From Bacteroidales bacterium (GTDB lineage Bacteria; Bacteroidota; Bacteroidia; Bacteroidales; Bacteroidaceae), in NCBI GenBank assembly GCA_024690405.1, contig JAILCU010000050.1, positions 1 to 50,920 on the forward strand: 50,920 nt of DNA, written 5' to 3'. The notes beneath the pieces were generated by a model. It did not search any database. It had not been told where the DNA came from and saw only the letters and a program-made list of their open reading frames with translations. A program made the position numbers and the translations under genes. Each line of letters begins with the position of its first letter. Position 1 is the stretch's first letter. Positions 1 to 8,353 of the stretch are shown piece after piece.

Positions 1-2021
1 CGGCCGCTCTCATCGAGACCGTAGTAGATGAAGAAACCTTCCATGCCTCCTGTCTTGCGGGCTTTCACCTCGAGCGTGTAGGTGTCGGCCGAGAAGCCAT
101 CGAGCTGGGCCACAGTGACCTGCTCGTTGGAGGTCTGCCGAAGGATGTCACCATCGACGGTGTACTGACCTTTCTTCGTCTGAAACTGAGTGGGAGCGTA
201 GGACGTTGTTTTGCCGTCGGGGGTGGTGACCTTCACGTCCTTGTACTCACATTGTGTAGCGTAACTGCCAAGGCCGATTCCGCCGGCGGAAAAAGGAGTG
301 GTCTTGCCGGCAGTCGTGGGCTCGCTGACGAAGACATTGTAAGTAGGACGGTGCTCAGCAGCCATCTGCTGAACGTAGTAAGAAGCGCGGCCATAGACCT
401 TTTCGCTATTGATATGGATGAGGTTGCAAGGCCAGTCGCGGCGATTCTCGTTCTCAAAGAGAGGAGCATAACTGGTCATCTTAACAACATCACTATTGCG
501 CTCCATACCCATGATGAAAGCGGCCTCACTGAGGGCTGCCAAGAGGTTGCCGGAGCCTACACCGCCGTTACAAGCATATTCACCTACATAGATGTCATGT
601 GTGCGCGGGGCGTCGTCAAAGAGGTGGTTGTTGGCAAAGAAGAAGTCGGGATTGCGATACCAGTGGGGGTCTACCATATATTCGCCCGGAATCTGCTCCA
701 GCAGCGGGTCGGTGTGGCCGAGGGTATTGATAAAGATGATCTTCGGATATTCAGCCTTCAGGCGCTTGAAGATGTAGTTGAAGTGAGTCACATATTCTGG
801 ACCAACGTTCTCATTACCAATCTCCACGTATTTCAAGGGGAAGGGAGCAGGGTGACCTGCGTCGGCGCGCATCTTAGCCCACTTGTTGGTGGCAGGGTCA
901 GCTAAAGCATAGTCGATAGCATCGCGGAAATCCTGTACGACGGCATCCATATCGGCGTCGCTGCTCACAAAGTCACCATTACGTACCGAGCAGGACATAC
1001 CAGCATTGTTAACAAACATAGCATCCATGCCAAGGTCTTCGCAGAACTGAAGGAACTCGTGGTAGCCCATGCCCCAAGTGGCACGATAGCCCCAGAGGTC
1101 CCATTCGCCGCGGCGTGTCATGGGATCGCCGAGTGTTTCCTTCCATTTTACGCGGTTCTCATAGGTGGCACCTTCGACGATGCAACCACCGGGCCAGCGC
1201 ATGAATTTTGGATGCAGACCAACGATCATCTGTGCCACATCCTCGCGTTGTCCGTTCTTGCGACCCTTGAAAGTCTTCTGCGGGAAGAGCGAGACGTAAT
1301 CCACCAGCACGGTGCCTTTCTTGTCGAACTCCAGCGAGAGTTGTCCCTTGGGAGTCGTTCCCGTGGATGTCAGCACACCCGTGAATTCAGTCCAGTCCTT
1401 GATTTTCTTAGCCTTGAAGGTCGTATAGCCGAGCGAGGCGCCGCTTTCGTCGCTGATGCGTGCAGTGATTGTACCCTTGAAATCGGCACTCTTGACATAG
1501 AATCGGAGGTCGTAGTTCTCGCCGCTCTTCAGGCCGATTCCCCAATAGCCCGTGTTCGTCAGGACAGCCTTGCCGCCTTTCTCCACGCTGGAGATTGTCA
1601 GTTGCATGGCGTGAGGCGTGTTAGCATGCAGGGGAGCCGGGGCTTCGATGACTTCGCCGACGACGGTACTACCCTGGCCCGAAACCTTCCAACCCGTCAT
1701 CTTCTTTTCTTCCAGGTTCCAGGGAATGCTCCACTTGCGGTTGTTGCGGTGCTCGTAGTTGGGTGCGTCGATAGCTACGGCCCGTCCGTTGGCATAGGTC
1801 ATGCTGGAGGGCAGGACATGCTCCTCGAAACCGCGGTTCTGGACCAGCTCGGCATATAAACCGCCATCGCCGGCGTGGCTGATTTCCTCGAAGAAAATGC
1901 CATAAAGATCGGGCGAGACGATAGCACCTTTTTGGGCAAGGTCAATTTTGATGGCCTCTGATTGAGCCATCGCGCTCATGGACAGGGCCAGCAGCGCTGT
2001 TGTGATCAAGTTCTTTTTCAT
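1..2021 (-). CDS. GH51 alpha-L-arabinofuranosidase, 3' end beyond window
   Basis: Secreted enzyme expected to remove arabinofuranosyl side chains from arabinan or pectin. The start at 2021 gives a classic signal peptide (MKKNLITTALLALSMSAMAQ). A jelly-roll-like region (about residues 60-230) precedes the GH51 catalytic core, recognised by RWPGG, GNENVG (acid/base Glu404) and VGEYACN (nucleophile Glu481). About 673 codons are visible and no stop occurs before base 1; the visible C-terminal part looks like a concanavalin-type domain (EGFFIYYGLDESGR). It is the last visible gene of a minus-strand operon behind the GH88-DUF2264 gene, 88 bases downstream of its stop. Family assignment is firm; the exact substrate is inferred from the family and neighbours. 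Confidence 0.9.
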   Translation of the reverse strand, partial: MKKNLITTALLALSMSAMAQSEAIKIDLAQKGAIVSPDLYGIFFEEISHAGDGGLYAELVQNRGFEEHVLPSSMTYANGRAVAIDAPNYEHRNNRKWSIPWNLEEKKMTGWKVSGQGSTVVGEVIEAPAPLHANTPHAMQLTISSVEKGGKAVLTNTGYWGIGLKSGENYDLRFYVKSADFKGTITARISDESGASLGYTTFKAKKIKDWTEFTGVLTSTGTTPKGQLSLEFDKKGTVLVDYVSLFPQKTFKGRKNGQREDVAQMIVGLHPKFMRWPGGCIVEGATYENRVKWKETLGDPMTRRGEWDLWGYRATWGMGYHEFLQFCEDLGMDAMFVNNAGMSCSVRNGDFVSSDADMDAVVQDFRDAIDYALADPATNKWAKMRADAGHPAPFPLKYVEIGNENVGPEYVTHFNYIFKRLKAEYPKIIFINTLGHTDPLLEQIPGEYMVDPHWYRNPDFFFANNHLFDDAPRTHDIYVGEYACNGGVGSGNLLAALSEAAFIMGMERNSDVVKMTSYAPLFENENRRDWPCNLIHINSEKVYGRASYYVQQMAAEHRPTYNVFVSEPTTAGKTTPFSAGGIGLGSYATQCEYKDVKVTTPDGKTTSYAPTQFQTKKGQYTVDGDILRQTSNEQVTVAQLDGFSADTYTLEVKARKTGGMEGFFIYYGLDESG

Positions 2022-2109
2022 AGTTGTTTTTGTTTTGTTTAATGGAGCGTGTGTAAGATATTTGTGTTATGTTGAAATGTTAGTTCGCTCTTTCTGTATG
2101 TCTCGGTTT

Positions 2110-4488
2110 TTAGTTCCTGATGGCGTGATCGGCTCCTACATCTTCACCGTTCCATGCCTTACGGGCTGTCCAATCGCGGGCAGGTGCCGCCCAGAAGGGG
2201 TCGTCGGCTGGAAGCCCCAGGGGGAGGAAGGCTGCTGTGCACAGGTAGAGGCTGCCCGTGTTGATATAGTCTTCTGACATCCGTATCTGGCTGCCCGTGT
2301 ATCCGATGCGCAACCACCCGTCGGCGTCGAAGGTGCGAGGCTGACTAAGTTGGCGGTTGATGACAGCTGTCAGACCACACCGTACTTGGGCCGGACTGAC
2401 ATTAGCGGGCAGTATGTGTAGCCATGCCGCATCTGCCAAGGCGTGGAATGAGCCGAAGCGATAGACGATGGAGCGGCCGGTGACAGGATAGCTGCCTTCA
2501 GGAGATATCATGCGTTCGAGTTGTGCTGCCATGCGGCCGTGGCGCTCTTCCTGGACGGGCAGGAAATCGGCCCCTTCGAGGTTGTGCTTCTTCATGATGC
2601 GCAGCACCTCCGTGAACATCGGGTGGATGACGAGGCTGTTGTAATAGTCGAGGTGGAAAGCAGGTCCGTCGCCATACCATCCGTCCCCTTTGTACCATTC
2701 GTCGCGGAATCGTTTGACGCCGTAGGTGAGTCGTTCCATATCACATTCGCCTGTGAATTCCAGCAGGGCCGCTTCCACGATGGAGGCAAACAGCAACCAG
2801 TTGCATTCGAAAGGCTTGATGCCTCGCGACACCTTCCATTCGTTCACGAGCCATTCGCGGGTCTGTTTGTCCAGGCGTCCCCAGATTTGAGTTGGGGCTC
2901 TGAGGATTCCTTCAGCCAAGAAAGCTGCATCCACAAGTGGCTGTGAATGACGATTGTCGAACATCAGGTGGTCGGGAGACTTCGGATTGACGCCGTTCTT
3001 CAGCCCTTTCACAACGAGGTCGATATAATATGCACGAAGTTTGCCTTCTTCACTTTCATCGGGACCTAACTCGAGCCAAGGCGCTATTCCACAAATGGTG
3101 CGCCCGACAGCCTCGAGATACGAAACCTCACGGCGAAGCGGCTCGCGAGAGAGCGATTCAAAAGGCATATTCTTTTTCAGCGTCCCTGCAGCCAGGTTCT
3201 CGAGCACGGGACGGGAGATGCGAGTGAGGGCATCCACCCATTGCTTACGGTCTTGCGCGCCCGTGGGTTTCTTCAATAATGCCTTCAGGCGTAAGAGGGC
3301 TTCCACGTAATAATAATCTCCATAAGTGAGGGGCACGTCCACCTCTCCGTGGGCAGGCAGATGACCTACGCCGTGCTTGATGATGAAACCGCCTTGTTCC
3401 CCCTCTGCTGCCAGATATTCGGGCGAGGAGAGGGTGCGCAGTTGTTGTTCGGCCAGAGCCAGCCATTGTGGAGCCGTAGCCTCGGGGTCAAGCTGGCTTA
3501 ATTCGATGAGTGCCGATGCCATAATGGCGGCGGCTGATGCATCGCGCTTGGCTTCAGGTTGGTCGGTCGTCTCGCCGGCTTTGTGCGTCCCTGGTGCATC
3601 ATAGTCCCAATAGGGCACCTTGTCCTCGGGCAAGTGCGGATGGTTCATCAGGAACTTGGCGATGTTTCGCGCCTGGCGCAGGTAGACAGGGTTGAGCGTC
3701 TCGCGATACATCATTGTGTAGCCATAAAGGCCCCAAGCCTGTCCGCGGGCCCACGAACTGCCATCGGCAAAACCTTGGGCTGTATTCTTGGTATGCGGTT
3801 TCCCCGTAATGGTGTCGTAGGAGACGACATGGAATGTGGAGTAATCCTCGCGGAAATGATTCTTGATGGTCGTTAGGGCGTGGCGCTCGGCGATGCGTTC
3901 GTATTTCCGGTCGCCCGTTTCGCGGGTCATGAAGCAGAGCATCTCGAGGTTCATCATGTTGTCAATGATGACCGGATACTGCCACCGGCGATTTGAATCC
4001 CACGATTTGATGACGCCCAGTTTCTCGTTCCAGCGGGTGAGCAGACTTTGGGTGCCTTCGTTGATGACGTCAAAGTAGTGCTTGTTGCCTGTCAGCCGGT
4101 AGCCATGGCCGAAACTGCAGTAGAGCATGAAGCCGAGGTCGTGGGTGTTGGTCATTCGCTTAGCGGGTTCCACGCGGTCTGTAAACAGCTCGGCATAGCG
4201 GCGGAGGCGGTCATCGCGGTCGTTGTTCTCGTAGAGCATCCAGAGCACGCCGGGGAAGAAACCCGACACCCAGTGGTCGAAGCGGATTGTCTTCAATTGG
4301 CCCTGTTCGTAGGTTCGGGGGAGTGCGTTTTCCTTGCCTTCGAGATACTGTGCCATCACGAGAGATTGGCGGGTGGCGCGGTCCAGGCCGCGCTCCACCA
4401 TCTCCTCGAGTGTCTCTTGTGCCGACAGCCGGCCTGGCATCACGACGGCGAGGCCGGCAATCAGCATTGTAAAGAATTGTTTCGTCAT
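2110..4488 (-). CDS. GH88 unsaturated glycuronyl hydrolase fused to DUF2264
   Basis: Two-domain, 792-residue exported protein. Residues 1-23 are a signal peptide (ends LSAQ). Residues about 25-420 are an alpha/alpha-barrel of the GH88/GH105 type, with the two aspartates of unsaturated glucuronyl hydrolases in HDLGF (Asp117) and IIDNMMN (Asp176); this class acts on 4,5-unsaturated uronyl ends left by polysaccharide lyases. Residues about 425-790 match DUF2264 (motifs ICGIAPWLE, NWLLFASIVEAALLEF, GDGWYGDGP, HLDYYNSLVIHP). DUF2264 proteins are typical of Bacteroidetes and Firmicutes pectin loci; I recall a related group being described as beta-glucuronidases but cannot confirm that this copy belongs there. 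The gap to the upstream esterase gene is 33 bases, so the two are probably cotranscribed. Length is about twice that of single-domain GH88 enzymes. Confidence 0.88.
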   Translation of the reverse strand: MTKQFFTMLIAGLAVVMPGRLSAQETLEEMVERGLDRATRQSLVMAQYLEGKENALPRTYEQGQLKTIRFDHWVSGFFPGVLWMLYENNDRDDRLRRYAELFTDRVEPAKRMTNTHDLGFMLYCSFGHGYRLTGNKHYFDVINEGTQSLLTRWNEKLGVIKSWDSNRRWQYPVIIDNMMNLEMLCFMTRETGDRKYERIAERHALTTIKNHFREDYSTFHVVSYDTITGKPHTKNTAQGFADGSSWARGQAWGLYGYTMMYRETLNPVYLRQARNIAKFLMNHPHLPEDKVPYWDYDAPGTHKAGETTDQPEAKRDASAAAIMASALIELSQLDPEATAPQWLALAEQQLRTLSSPEYLAAEGEQGGFIIKHGVGHLPAHGEVDVPLTYGDYYYVEALLRLKALLKKPTGAQDRKQWVDALTRISRPVLENLAAGTLKKNMPFESLSREPLRREVSYLEAVGRTICGIAPWLELGPDESEEGKLRAYYIDLVVKGLKNGVNPKSPDHLMFDNRHSQPLVDAAFLAEGILRAPTQIWGRLDKQTREWLVNEWKVSRGIKPFECNWLLFASIVEAALLEFTGECDMERLTYGVKRFRDEWYKGDGWYGDGPAFHLDYYNSLVIHPMFTEVLRIMKKHNLEGADFLPVQEERHGRMAAQLERMISPEGSYPVTGRSIVYRFGSFHALADAAWLHILPANVSPAQVRCGLTAVINRQLSQPRTFDADGWLRIGYTGSQIRMSEDYINTGSLYLCTAAFLPLGLPADDPFWAAPARDWTARKAWNGEDVGADHAIRN

Positions 4489-4521
4489 ACGTTCGTATAT
4501 TCGTACTTATGGTGTATAAGA

Positions 4522-6081
4522 TTACCAGATGCTACGGCTGAGCGACATCAGTTCGCGGTCGTGATGCTGGCGGGGCTCGCAGGTGTTGTCCAGGATCATC
4601 GTGACGCCTGTCTGCTCGTTGTAAGGCTCCCATTTAGGCAAACCTTTCACATTGGGATTGCCCGTCTTGATAAAGGCCAGCCAAATGTTGCTGATGAGTT
4701 CTTCGAACTTGTAGGCAGTGGCTGAGGCGCCCGTCATCTCGCGCTGGAGGCTCACATTGTGGAGCATGAAGGGAAGTTCCATTCCGTGGGAAGCTCCCAG
4801 GGCATTGCTTTCAGGCTTCCATGTGAAGAGATAGAGGTAAGCGGGAGCACCGCCTTGGGCACTCTTGGCCTTGGCCTGCTGAACGGCACCGGCACGGAAA
4901 CCAGTGTCCACGTAGGTCATCTCCTTGGGCTCGGCCTTAGGATAAGCCTTGCGGAAAGCATCGATGAAGGCCTGGGCACGATCACCCATGCGCTGCTTCA
5001 CGGCTGCCTCGGCCTCGGCCCAGGTCATGTCCTTGCTGATGTCGAAGGTGAACTCGTTGAAATCGGTACCGATGAGCATAGGCACGTCCTTCGATACGGG
5101 TGAGGCAGGGGAGAAGGGGTGTTGGGGGAGAATAGTGCCGTCGACGACGGGACCGCCGCTTCCGCGAATGCCCTTACGGCCCAGTTCGCGAACGGCTGCA
5201 TTCAGTTCTTCGTAAGTGAATTTCGAGAAGTCTGCCTGGTCGTTGGCGGGCTGTCCAAGTTGTTCGGCCAGCGCTGCTCCGAATGCACGTGTCTGTTCGG
5301 GCTCAGCCTGGCGGAGCGTAGATCCGCTCTGCACGATAGCGCGCTTGAACAGACCTTTGGCTGATGGCATGGCTAAGAGCGTAGAGACCTTTCCGCCGCC
5401 GCCCGACTGTCCGCCAATCGTTACTTCATCGGGGTTGCCTCCGAACCGGCTGATGTTATCGCGGACCCATTCGAGGGCCTTCACGATGTCCTGCTGACCC
5501 AGGTTAACGGATTGGGCATATTTGCCACCGAGACCGGTGAGGTCGGAATAGCCTAGGATGTTCAGGCGGTGGTTGAGGTTGACAACAACGATATCACCAG
5601 CCTGGGCCAGGGCACGGCCTTCATAGCATGGCAGATCGTGACCCGAACCGCCGGAATAGCCACCACCATGAATCCATACAAACACGGGGCGCTGGCGCTT
5701 GTCGCTGATGCTGGGCGTCCACACGTTCAGCACCAAGCATTCCTTCTCGTCCATGGGCTCAATCACAAACTGGTTGCCGAAGCCGTAGTCGGTCTGGCTG
5801 TTGCGGCCGTTCCAGCGAAGCGATTCGCCCTGGGGGGCTTGCGGGCCGTAGACCTTACACTGACGGAGTTCGGTGAAATGGTCTGGAGCGGTCGGAGGCA
5901 TAAAACGCTCCGCCTTGGCATAGCGGATGCCCTTGAAACAGAAAATGTCGCCGTCCTGATAACCCTCAATGGGGCCGTAAGTGGTTTCCACACGGGTGTG
6001 CGAGCCGGCCGTGATGGGTTGGGCCTGGCTGTTGGCTGTCAGCAACAAGGCTGCCAGCAAAAACAAAAGTTTAGCTTTCAT
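4522..6081 (-). CDS. secreted type-B carboxylesterase
   Basis: 519 residues with a signal peptide (MKAKLLFLLAALLLTANSQA). It has the alpha/beta-hydrolase carboxylesterase family pattern: oxyanion motif HGGGYSGGSG (about 139-147), nucleophile elbow GGQSGGGG (Ser226), acidic residue in DFNEF (Glu343) and catalytic His432 in ASHGMELPF. In a pectin locus it could remove acetyl or feruloyl esters, but the family is broad and the sequence does not fix the acyl group. It is first in the minus-strand operon leading to the GH88-DUF2264 and GH51 genes. A TATATTTG -7 box on the minus strand (6130-6137) lies about 50 bases upstream. Confidence 0.87.
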   Translation of the reverse strand: MKAKLLFLLAALLLTANSQAQPITAGSHTRVETTYGPIEGYQDGDIFCFKGIRYAKAERFMPPTAPDHFTELRQCKVYGPQAPQGESLRWNGRNSQTDYGFGNQFVIEPMDEKECLVLNVWTPSISDKRQRPVFVWIHGGGYSGGSGHDLPCYEGRALAQAGDIVVVNLNHRLNILGYSDLTGLGGKYAQSVNLGQQDIVKALEWVRDNISRFGGNPDEVTIGGQSGGGGKVSTLLAMPSAKGLFKRAIVQSGSTLRQAEPEQTRAFGAALAEQLGQPANDQADFSKFTYEELNAAVRELGRKGIRGSGGPVVDGTILPQHPFSPASPVSKDVPMLIGTDFNEFTFDISKDMTWAEAEAAVKQRMGDRAQAFIDAFRKAYPKAEPKEMTYVDTGFRAGAVQQAKAKSAQGGAPAYLYLFTWKPESNALGASHGMELPFMLHNVSLQREMTGASATAYKFEELISNIWLAFIKTGNPNVKGLPKWEPYNEQTGVTMILDNTCEPRQHHDRELMSLSRSIW

Positions 6082-6129
6082 TGTTTATTGTGTTTATGAG
6101 GTGAATGATGTTTTTCGCTATTTCCGCTG

Positions 6130-6137
6130 CAAATATA
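6130..6137 (-). promoter_or_regulatory. Bacteroidetes-type -7 box for the esterase operon
   Basis: TATATTTG read on the minus strand fits TAnnTTTG, the Bacteroidetes sigma-ABfr -7 consensus. It lies about 50 bases upstream of the esterase start and would give a leader of roughly 40 bases. No clear TTTG -33 element was found. Confidence 0.5.
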
Positions 6138-6256
6138 ATAAATAAGGTATAGACCGACTGACACAAAACAGACATTTTCTTGCACATTTCCGCCACCATA
6201 CGCAAAAATGAAACAAACAACGTCTTTCCGTGAAAGGCATAATACATTATATATAT

Positions 6257-6264
6257 TACTTTTG
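6257..6264 (+). promoter_or_regulatory. Bacteroidetes-type -7 box for GH53
   Basis: TACTTTTG fits TAnnTTTG and sits 60 bases before the GH53 start. It diverges from the esterase promoter in the same 242-base gap, so one shared regulatory region may drive both units. A -33 TTTG at the standard spacing is not evident. Confidence 0.5.
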
Positions 6265-6323
6265 CACACAAAGAACCACGAAACACGCTTTACCTTTTGC
6301 TCATCACTAAATCTTCAACGGAT

Positions 6324-8261
6324 ATGAAAAAGTCACTACTCTTCACCCTTTTCCTGTTCTTTGCCTTCGCAAACGTCCGTGCCCAGCAACTGACTGTGGA
6401 GCAGACCATTTTTGACCACGACGCCAATGCCGACACTTTTGCCTTCGGCGCCGACATCAGTTGGCTCAGCCAACAGGAGAGTTGGGGCACGTATTATTGC
6501 AACCGCCAGGGCAAGCGTACCGACTTGATGACAATCCTCAAGGAGGATTTCGGTATCAACGCTCTGCGTTTTCGCGTGTGGGTGAACCCCTCGGGTGGCT
6601 GGAGTGGAAAACAGGACGTCATCAACCTGTGCAAACGTGCACACGCCAAAGGTTTCAAGATTATGATCAGTTTCCACTATAGCGATACATGGGCCGACTC
6701 GGGCAGCCAGACGATTCCTGCACAATGGACCGATCATAGTGCCGACGCCCTGGCGCAGAAGGTCTATGAGCACACGAAGGACGTCCTTACGGGGCTGAAG
6801 GCCGTGGGTATCGTCCCGGTGTGGGTGTCGCTGGGTAATGAGACAAAATATGGGATGCTTTACGAGACGGGGCGCACCAAGACCACCGAAGGCGTTAAGA
6901 ACTTCGTGCGCTTCATCAACGAAGGGGCCCGCGCTGTCAAAGAGATCTCAGAGGACATCATTACCATCATTCATCTGCCCAACGGGCATGATGAATCTAC
7001 CGCCCGCTCGATGTTTGACAATCTGAAGAAGTATGGTGCCAACTACGATTGCATCGGTCTCTCGGCCTATCCCCGCTGGTCGCACCTTGACGTGACTAAT
7101 GATGCACAGGTGGCCTCGGCCGTCAACAAGTACATCACCGTCTTCCGTAATCTGCGTTCGCGTTTCGGCAAACCCGTGATGGTGATGGAGACCGGGCATT
7201 ATGGCACTGAGCCCCTCGAGGCCAACCGCTTCCTCGCGGAATTTATGAAAGCATTGATCAACGATGGCGACCTGGGCTGCTTCTATTGGGAGCCGGAAGC
7301 GTTTGACAACGGTGGCTACAACCTCGGTGCCTGGAGCGCAGCAACGCACCAAGGCACTATTGCGATGGATGCTTTCCGCGGCATCAAGCACACCGCGGTC
7401 GATTACTATGCCACTGCCCGCATTACCGCGCCGTTTGATACGCTCCGCTTCGAGCGTGAAGAGACGGTGCAGATGAGGGCTTATGCTAAAACCAGCACCA
7501 CCGTCACGTCCATCAGTAAAGTGGATTTCTATCTGAACAAGAAACGCGTACATAGTCTGACGCCCCAGGGAAACAGCCCCTATTTCACCTATGAGACAGA
7601 TACGCTGCCGAAAGGTATCTTCAAGTTCTATGCTGTTGTCACCGATAACCAGGACCACACCGCCAACTCCGACACCGTCTGTTTCCTTGTGGACCAACCT
7701 GTTGTTCTTCAGGAGAATGCAGCCGGTTTCCTCGGCTGCTCCGACCCGGAGGTGACGGTTGCCCGTAAGGTTTCGCGCTACACAGGCGGCGGTTATATGC
7801 CGGCTACGCATGACCGGGAGACGTCGCTGTCGTGGGAAGTGACCTTCCCGGCTGCGGGCGACTACGACTTCTATCTCCGCTATCACAGCGACGTCACGCG
7901 CATCGTAAAATTCTTCGTGGACGACAATACCAACTTCTTGCAGTGCGCCTTCTCACCGCAGAATCGTTGGACTTACGTCCGCCGGACCATTACGGTTGAG
8001 ACGCCCGGCCGTCATGTCATTCGCGTGCAAGGCTCGACCGAAAAGGGTTATCCCGACATAGATTTCCTGGGCATCACTTCGCCCGAGGGGGTCGGACCTG
8101 TTCACGGTGGTGACTTCGATGGTCTGGGCGCGACAGATGCTTTGTCCACGCACGATGTCCCGAAGGCTGCTTTTGACCTCTCGGGACAGCGCGTTGTCGA
8201 GACTTCCTTGCGTTCGGGCGGGATTTATGTCATCGACGGCCGCAAAGTGATGATTCGATAA
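6324..8261 (+). CDS. GH53 endo-beta-1,4-galactanase with C-terminal sorting-like tail
   Basis: 645 residues from the ATG at 6324; a TTG-initiated form at 6297 would add nine residues in front of an otherwise perfect signal peptide (MKKSLLFTLFLFFAFANVRA). GH53 signatures are clear: GADISWL, LRFRVWVNP, SFHYSDTWADSG, acid/base Glu173 in LGNETKYGM and nucleophile Glu289 in VMVMETGHYG. The family cleaves beta-1,4-galactan side chains of type I arabinogalactan and rhamnogalacturonan I. After the barrel (to about residue 355) come an Ig-like segment and a beta-rich, CBM-like module. The protein ends in a 35-residue tail (AFDLSGQRV ... GGIYVIDGRKVMIR) shared with three other proteins of the window. 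It is followed at 8354 by a membrane regulator that probably senses its products. Confidence 0.92.
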   Translation: MKKSLLFTLFLFFAFANVRAQQLTVEQTIFDHDANADTFAFGADISWLSQQESWGTYYCNRQGKRTDLMTILKEDFGINALRFRVWVNPSGGWSGKQDVINLCKRAHAKGFKIMISFHYSDTWADSGSQTIPAQWTDHSADALAQKVYEHTKDVLTGLKAVGIVPVWVSLGNETKYGMLYETGRTKTTEGVKNFVRFINEGARAVKEISEDIITIIHLPNGHDESTARSMFDNLKKYGANYDCIGLSAYPRWSHLDVTNDAQVASAVNKYITVFRNLRSRFGKPVMVMETGHYGTEPLEANRFLAEFMKALINDGDLGCFYWEPEAFDNGGYNLGAWSAATHQGTIAMDAFRGIKHTAVDYYATARITAPFDTLRFEREETVQMRAYAKTSTTVTSISKVDFYLNKKRVHSLTPQGNSPYFTYETDTLPKGIFKFYAVVTDNQDHTANSDTVCFLVDQPVVLQENAAGFLGCSDPEVTVARKVSRYTGGGYMPATHDRETSLSWEVTFPAAGDYDFYLRYHSDVTRIVKFFVDDNTNFLQCAFSPQNRWTYVRRTITVETPGRHVIRVQGSTEKGYPDIDFLGITSPEGVGPVHGGDFDGLGATDALSTHDVPKAAFDLSGQRVVETSLRSGGIYVIDGRKVMIR

Positions 8262-8290
8262 ATTTAAAATTGCATTTTCCACGGCAAACT

Positions 8291-8321
8291 TTTGCGCATT
8301 CACGGAATTTCACTACTTTTG
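8291..8321 (+). promoter_or_regulatory. promoter (TTTG-N19-TACTTTTG) of the AraC-type regulator
   Basis: TTTG at 8291-8294 and TACTTTTG at 8314-8321 are separated by exactly 19 bases, the Bacteroidetes primary promoter layout. The regulator ATG follows 33 bases later. The regulator can therefore be expressed independently of GH53. Confidence 0.7.
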
Positions 8322-8353
8322 TCGCTGCATAACAAAAGAAAAGGCGGTTAATA

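Noticed and set aside
252-905. Long plus-strand frame at the left edge
   Set aside because: It is antisense to the GH51 gene, whose motifs, signal peptide and codon pattern are on the minus strand.
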